Assembly: GCA_945907225.1 (NCBI GenBank)
Contig: CAMDSN010000025.1
Location: forward strand, 1-12,229
DNA: 12,229 nt
Source of the DNA: Flavobacterium psychrophilum
GTDB lineage: Bacteria; Bacteroidota; Bacteroidia; Flavobacteriales; Flavobacteriaceae
Direction of reading: 5' to 3'
Part shown: one piece after another, positions 9,201 through 12,229 of the stretch
How the letters are laid out: every line of letters starts with the position of its first letter
Numbering within the stretch: position 1 is the first letter of the stretch
Position numbers and translations under genes: made by a program
The notes under the pieces: model-generated
Told to the model about the DNA's origin: nothing
What the model saw: the letters and a program-made list of their open reading frames with translations, nothing else
Database searches by the model: none

Positions 9201-10814
9201 ACTAATATCGGTTATAATTTCTTCTCGAATTCCGTCTAAAGGTGGATTGGTAACTTGTGCAAATAGCTGTTTAAAATAGTTGTATAGTAATTGAGGCTGG
9301 TCTGATAGTACGGCAAGTGGGGTGTCATTTCCCATTGAGCTGATGGCTTCAGCGCCACTTTCTCCCATAGGGTTTATGATGGTTTTTAAATCTTCAATGG
9401 TGTATCCAAATAAGCGTTGTCGGATTTCGAAAGCTACCGTTTCAACAGGAATTGGATTGTTGGTGTATGGTATTTTAGTTAGTTGTAACAGATTCTCGTT
9501 TAACCATTTTTTGTATGGACGTTTCGTAACTATGGCTTTTTTTATTTCTTCGTCTTCAATAATTCGGCCTTCGTTCATATCTACTAGGAACATTTTTCCG
9601 GGTTCTAATCTTCCGTGTTGAACCACGTCTTCCGGTTTGATATCGAGCACACCAATTTCGGATGACATAATTACAAAACCGCTTTTTGTTACAGTATACC
9701 GTGATGGACGCAAACCATTTCTGTCTAACAAAGCACCAATTACATTTCCATCGGTAAACGGAATGGATGCTGGTCCGTCCCAAGGTTCCATGATACACGA
9801 ATTGTATTCATAGAATGCTTTTTTGTCTTCCGACATGGTTTGGTGTTTTTCCCAAGCTTCGGGAACAACCATCATCATGACTTCGGGTAAAGAACGACCA
9901 GTCATCAGTAATAATTCGATAACCATATCCATCGAAGCGGAATCTGATTTTCCTTCTAAAATAATTGGAAATATTTTTTTGATGTCTTCACCAAAAACAT
10001 CACTTTTCATTAATTCTTCGCGGGCACGCATTCGACTAACATTTCCGCGAAGCGTATTGATTTCTCCGTTGTGACACATGTAACGAAATGGTTGTGCCAA
10101 TTCCCATGAAGGGAACGTATTGGTTGAAAACCGTTGGTGTACTAAAGCAAGTCGTGTAACTAAGTCGTCATCAGCCAAATCAGTATAATAGCGACTGATA
10201 TCTTCAGGCATTAAAAGCCCTTTGTAGATTATAGTTGTGGTAGAAAAACTAGTAAAATAGAAACGATGGCTTTCTGAAATTTTGGAATTTATAATGACGT
10301 GTTCGGCAATTTTTCTGGCTGCAAAAAGTTTTGCATTGAATTGTTGCTCGGTGAGGTCTAAGTCATTTTTACTCACAAATACCTGCTTGATAGTTGGTTC
10401 TTTTTCTGCGGCTATTTGGCCAAGATTGGAAACAGCTACAGGAACATCACGCCAACCAATAATTTTTAAGTTTTGTTCGTTAATGGCAGTTTCAAATGTT
10501 GTTTTACAGAAAGCAACCTGATTGACACTTTTTGGTAAAAAAACCATTCCGACTGCATATTCTCTAGGTTCCGGAATTTCAAAAGAGCATACTTTTTTAA
10601 AGAAATCATGTGGAATATCAAACAGAATTCCGGCACCATCACCAGTTCTTCCATCAGCACTAACGGCACCTCGATGTTCTAATTTTATTAAGATATCGAG
10701 TGCTTTATGAATTATATCGTTGGATTTTATCCCGTTTAAATTGCAAATAAACCCTGCGCCACAATTGTCATGCTCAAATTCGGGCAAGTAAAGACCCTGT
10801 TCTTCGACTTTCAT
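6297..10814 (-). CDS. gltB: Glutamate synthase (GOGAT) large subunit
   Basis: GltB hydrolyses glutamine, channels the ammonia, and reductively aminates 2-oxoglutarate on FMN to give glutamate. The 1505-residue length is that of full bacterial GltB. The class II glutaminase domain starts with Cys18 (HDNCGAG), expected to become the N-terminal nucleophile after loss of a 17-residue propeptide. HRGA and the oxyanion-site HNGEIN (His248-Asn253) follow. The central domain leads into the FMN-binding barrel (GAMSYGS near 870, [10 protein letters not shown] near 1045). The [3Fe-4S] ligands are Cys1124, Cys1130 and Cys1135 in a C-x5-C-x4-C pattern before PVGIATQ. The C-terminal GXGXG beta-helix lies near 1320-1430 ([20 protein letters not shown]). 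The ATG start follows directly after a 26-bp inverted repeat and has no Shine-Dalgarno. The gene is the first of gltBD; an NADPH-type partner argues against a stand-alone ferredoxin GOGAT. Confidence 0.97.
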   Translation of the reverse strand: MKVEEQGLYLPEFEHDNCGAGFICNLNGIKSNDIIHKALDILIKLEHRGAVSADGRTGDGAGILFDIPHDFFKKVCSFEIPEPREYAVGMVFLPKSVNQVAFCKTTFETAINEQNLKIIGWRDVPVAVSNLGQIAAEKEPTIKQVFVSKNDLDLTEQQFNAKLFAARKIAEHVIINSKISESHRFYFTSFSTTTIIYKGLLMPEDISRYYTDLADDDLVTRLALVHQRFSTNTFPSWELAQPFRYMCHNGEINTLRGNVSRMRAREELMKSDVFGEDIKKIFPIILEGKSDSASMDMVIELLLMTGRSLPEVMMMVVPEAWEKHQTMSEDKKAFYEYNSCIMEPWDGPASIPFTDGNVIGALLDRNGLRPSRYTVTKSGFVIMSSEIGVLDIKPEDVVQHGRLEPGKMFLVDMNEGRIIEDEEIKKAIVTKRPYKKWLNENLLQLTKIPYTNNPIPVETVAFEIRQRLFGYTIEDLKTIINPMGESGAEAISSMGNDTPLAVLSDQPQLLYNYFKQLFAQVTNPPLDGIREEIITDISLAIGSDFNIFDIEPNHCKKLKIQNPVISNEDLDKIRNINHADFKSVTISTLYEIEKGVNGLERGLEKCVQATFKAVSEGCNIVILSDRNVSEEMAPIPMLLACSYIHHSLNILKVRSKFGIIIESAEPREPHHFAILFGYGASAINPYMVNEIIHEQVNQGFITNVKADYAIKNYNKAIAKGILKIMNKIGISTLQSYRAAQIFEILGLNKKFTSKYFPNTPSRIEGIGLMEVEKEVKKRYQKAFPNSEISNLLPLEIGGIYRWRRTGEKHMFNPTTIAKLQQAVRLNSPESYKEYSKMVNEQSENLMTIRGLFEFNNYDPISIDEVEPWTEIVKKFKTGAMSYGSISQEAHENLAIAMNRIGGKSNSGEGGEDAKRYQKDLNGDSRNSAIKQVASGRFGVSINYLTNAKEIQIKMAQGAKPGEGGQLPGEKVVPWIAETRNSTPYVGLISPPPHHDIYSIEDLSQLIFDLKNANREARINVKLVSEVGVGTIAAGVAKAKADVILISGYDGGTGAAPLTSLQHTGIPWELGLAEAQQTLILNDLRSRVVLECDGQLKTGRDVAIAALLGAEEFGFATAPLVASGCIMMRACHLNTCPVGIATQDPELRKNFKGTPEHVINFMYFIAEELREIMAQLGFKTLKEMVGQSQKLNVNKAITHYKASGLDLSNILYKPEKAKVVPNHNTTSQDHNIEHVLDFEIIKAAIPSIYRKEKTRINFKIKNTDRSVGAILSNEISKIYGAQGLPEDTILIDFEGSAGQSFGAFATNGLSFKIHGNCNDYLGKGLSGGKLIIKVPPTATFKPEENIIIGNVALYGAITGEAYINGIAGERFCVRNSGATAVVEGVGDHGCEYMTGGTVVVLGKTGRNFAAGMSGGVAYVFDKKKQFEKGLCNMEMVQLETLDENDLTQLKRLIKRHSLFTNSPLAKLMLDDWENQQKQFIKVMPTDYKKALQRLSEEKQIAALIAN

Positions 10815-10816
10815 TA

Positions 10817-10842
10817 TTGATAAATTTTTACTAATTTATCAA
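10817..10842. promoter_or_regulatory. 26-bp perfect dyad immediately upstream of gltB
   Basis: A perfect 10-bp inverted repeat, TTGATAAATT and AATTTATCAA with a 6-base spacer, ends two bases before the gltB ATG. It could be an operator or, in RNA, a hairpin masking the start codon. A 5-of-6 match to the Bacteroidetes -7 box overlaps its upstream arm (TCATTTTG on the minus strand, 10840-10847), with TTTG 16 bases further up (10864-10867). The repeat is certain; the function and the promoter reading are inference, and AT-rich DNA makes short palindromes common. Confidence 0.4.
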
Positions 10843-10923
10843 AATGATTAAATATAAAAATAACAAATACAAACAAAGTATTCACTTTTATTAATATAAT
10901 AATTAAATAGTTGTTGAATTGTT

Positions 10924-10949
10924 AAATATCTATTTTTCAATAGGTATTT
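10924..10949. repeat. Imperfect 11-bp inverted repeat upstream of gltB
   Basis: Arms AAATATCTATT and AATAGGTATTT flank a 4-base TTTC loop, with a single mismatch. In plus-strand RNA that position is a U-G wobble; in minus-strand RNA, the direction of both flanking genes, it is a C-A mismatch. It lies about 110 bases before gltB, a reasonable place for an operator. No function can be assigned from sequence. Confidence 0.3.
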
Positions 10950-11034
10950 TACTTTTTACACAAAATAGGACAAAGGAAATTACTTAATAAACTGAAGAAA
11001 TGTTGTTGGATTTTTATACTTCCAAGGGTTATAA

Positions 11035-11048
11035 AGCCCATCAGGGCT
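11035..11048 (-). terminator. Possible terminator hairpin after the E1 gene
   Basis: On the minus strand, 14 bases past the E1 stop codon, AGCCC-TGAT-GGGCT forms a 5-bp GC-rich stem with a tetraloop, followed by TTTATAA. Such a stem stands out in AT-rich DNA and sits where a terminator is expected. The T-tract is short and interrupted, so intrinsic termination is uncertain. The GGG can alternatively pair with a CCC seven to eight bases further on (11025-11027). Confidence 0.4.
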
Positions 11049-11062
11049 AGGGTCAGAAAATA

Positions 11063-12229
11063 TTAATACAAACTCGGAAATCTATCTGGTTTTGCCTCAT
11101 GCATAATAGCGTATATTTTTTCGTAAACATCTTCAATTGATGGTTTTGAAAAATAATCACCATCGGTGCCATATGCTGGCCGATGAGCTTTTGCTGTAAG
11201 TGTATGAGGTTGACTGTCTAGATATTGATATCCTTTTTGTTCGTCAATTATTTGTTGTAGTAAATATCCCGATGCACCACCAGGCACATCCTCATCAACA
11301 ATTAATAAACGGTTTGTTTTTGATATCGATTTTGTACAATCTTGCTTTATATCGAAGGGAAGTAATGACTGAACATCTATAATTTCTACATCAATTCCAA
11401 TATTTTGTAATTCAGCAGCGGCTTGTTCTACTATTCGTAAAGTAGATCCGTAGGAAACAACTGTAATATCTGACCCTGATTTTATAATTTCTACTTCCCC
11501 AATCGGAGTTTTAAACGCTCCTAAGTTGGAAGGCATTTTTTCTTTTAATCGATAACCGTTAAGACATTCAATAACTAAAGCCGGTTCATCTGTTGCTAAT
11601 AACGTATTATAAAATCCTGCAGCTTTAGTCATATTTCTTGGCACTAAAACATGTATACCACGTATGGCATTAATTATCATACCCATGGGCGATCCAGAAT
11701 GCCAAATTCCTTCCAATCTATGGCCGCGGGTTCTAATAATTAAGGGTGCTTTTTGTCTGCCGAGTGTTCTATATTGTAAAGTGGCTAAATCATCACTCAT
11801 AATTTGAATAGCATACAGTAAATAATCTAAATATTGAATTTCGGCAATTGGCCTCAATCCTCTCATTGCCATACCAATTCCCTGGCCGATAATGGTCGCT
11901 TCCCGAATTCCAACATCCGAAACGCGGAGTTCGCCATACTTCTCTTGCATGCCTTCTAGTCCCTGATTTACATCACCAATATTTCCAGAATCCTCACCAA
12001 AAATTAATAATTCAGGATAGTTTTTTAATAAAACATCAAAATTATCTCTAAGTATCATTCGCGCATCTACTTCTTCCTCATCATCTTTGTATACAGGAGT
12101 TACTTCTTCAGACGTGCCTATATTTTTCTCAGATTGCGAAAATAAATGTGAACTAAATTTTGGTTGAATTGAATTTGTATAGTTTGTTATCCAATTGGCT
12201 AATTCTTGTTGACCGTTTTCTTGTACTAT
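11063..12229 (-). CDS. 2-oxoacid dehydrogenase E1, beta-type half of a probable alpha/beta fusion, 5'-truncated
   Basis: The enzyme is the thiamine-diphosphate-dependent E1 of a 2-oxoacid dehydrogenase complex, which decarboxylates the 2-oxoacid and acylates the lipoyl group of E2. 388 residues are visible and the frame is open to the right edge. The Met at codon 12056-12058 would give a plausible 331-residue E1-beta, but 57 more in-frame residues precede it. They include an acidic linker (DDEEEVDAR), as in the fused alpha/beta E1 proteins of Bacteroidetes. The beta half has the Glu of GED (codon 11993-11995) that activates Th[15 protein letters not shown], the His of HSGSP (codon 11699-11701) before a VLVPRN segment, and the C-terminal transketolase domain ([16 protein letters not shown]). 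Substrate specificity (branched-chain, pyruvate or other) cannot be settled without the alpha half. The ThDP-pyrophosphate motif should lie off the right edge. Confidence 0.88.
   Translation of the reverse strand: MVQENGQQELANWITNYTNSIQPKFSSHLFSQSEKNIGTSEEVTPVYKDDEEEVDARMILRDNFDVLLKNYPELLIFGEDSGNIGDVNQGLEGMQEKYGELRVSDVGIREATIIGQGIGMAMRGLRPIAEIQYLDYLLYAIQIMSDDLATLQYRTLGRQKAPLIIRTRGHRLEGIWHSGSPMGMIINAIRGIHVLVPRNMTKAAGFYNTLLATDEPALVIECLNGYRLKEKMPSNLGAFKTPIGEVEIIKSGSDITVVSYGSTLRIVEQAAAELQNIGIDVEIIDVQSLLPFDIKQDCTKSISKTNRLLIVDEDVPGGASGYLLQQIIDEQKGYQYLDSQPHTLTAKAHRPAYGTDGDYFSKPSIEDVYEKIYAIMHEAKPDRFPSLY

Larger units (their letters stand above)
10815..11062. other. Non-coding region between the E1 gene and gltB
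   Basis: This 248-bp, very AT-rich gap should carry the end of the E1 transcript and the promoter of gltBD. It contains three inverted repeats (10817-10842, 10924-10949, 11035-11048), listed separately. I see no credible small gene; the longest ATG-initiated frame I noticed (11000-11050, plus strand) codes for 16 residues. No exact TAnnTTTG box was found on the minus strand. Confidence 0.6.

Noticed and set aside
10955..10975. CAAAATAGG (CCTATTTTG on the minus strand) as a gltB promoter
   Set aside because: The TA-to-TTTG spacing is one base short of TAnnTTTG, and no -33 TTG lies at a suitable distance.
11000..11050. A 16-codon plus-strand ORF in the E1-gltB gap
   Set aside because: It is too short, has no ribosome-binding signal, and overlaps the GC-rich hairpin. 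Chance explains it.

Overview
The window looks like a chromosomal segment of a Bacteroidetes bacterium, most likely a member of the Flavobacteriaceae close to Flavobacterium. Five things point there: the DNA is AT-rich; no start codon is preceded by a convincing Shine-Dalgarno sequence; the left-most protein has the TPR / PD40 / carboxypeptidase-regulatory-like / OmpA layout typical of the phylum; the secreted phosphatase matches flavobacterial PafA residue by residue; and the E1 dehydrogenase subunit appears to be an alpha/beta fusion. Genus-level placement is inference.

Layout. Two genes read rightwards: the 3' part of an outer-membrane OmpA-family protein (2-1729, start beyond the left edge) and pafA (1841-3457), a secreted alkaline phosphatase. 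Four genes read leftwards: lysA (3517-4719), gltD (4841-6295), gltB (6297-10814) and the 3' part of a fused 2-oxoacid dehydrogenase E1 gene (11063-12229, start beyond the right edge). pafA and lysA converge on a 59-bp gap. gltB and gltD are separated by one base and are surely one operon. lysA lies 121 bp further downstream with its own candidate Bacteroidetes-type -7 box. The 248-bp gap between the E1 gene and gltB is the only sizeable non-coding stretch. It holds three inverted repeats: one just before the gltB start codon, one in the middle, and a GC-rich hairpin just after the E1 stop.

How the genes fit together. GltB and GltD form glutamate synthase (GOGAT), which turns glutamine and 2-oxoglutarate into two glutamates. 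LysA makes lysine from meso-diaminopimelate. The E1 protein feeds 2-oxoacids, probably branched-chain or pyruvate-like, into an acyl-CoA-forming dehydrogenase complex. PafA releases phosphate from organic esters outside the cytoplasm, and the OmpA-family protein links the outer membrane to peptidoglycan. This is core metabolism and envelope biology. I see no mobile element, CRISPR array, RNA gene, defence system or biosynthetic cluster, and no previously undescribed system. The most useful loose ends are the inverted repeats in the gltB leader region.
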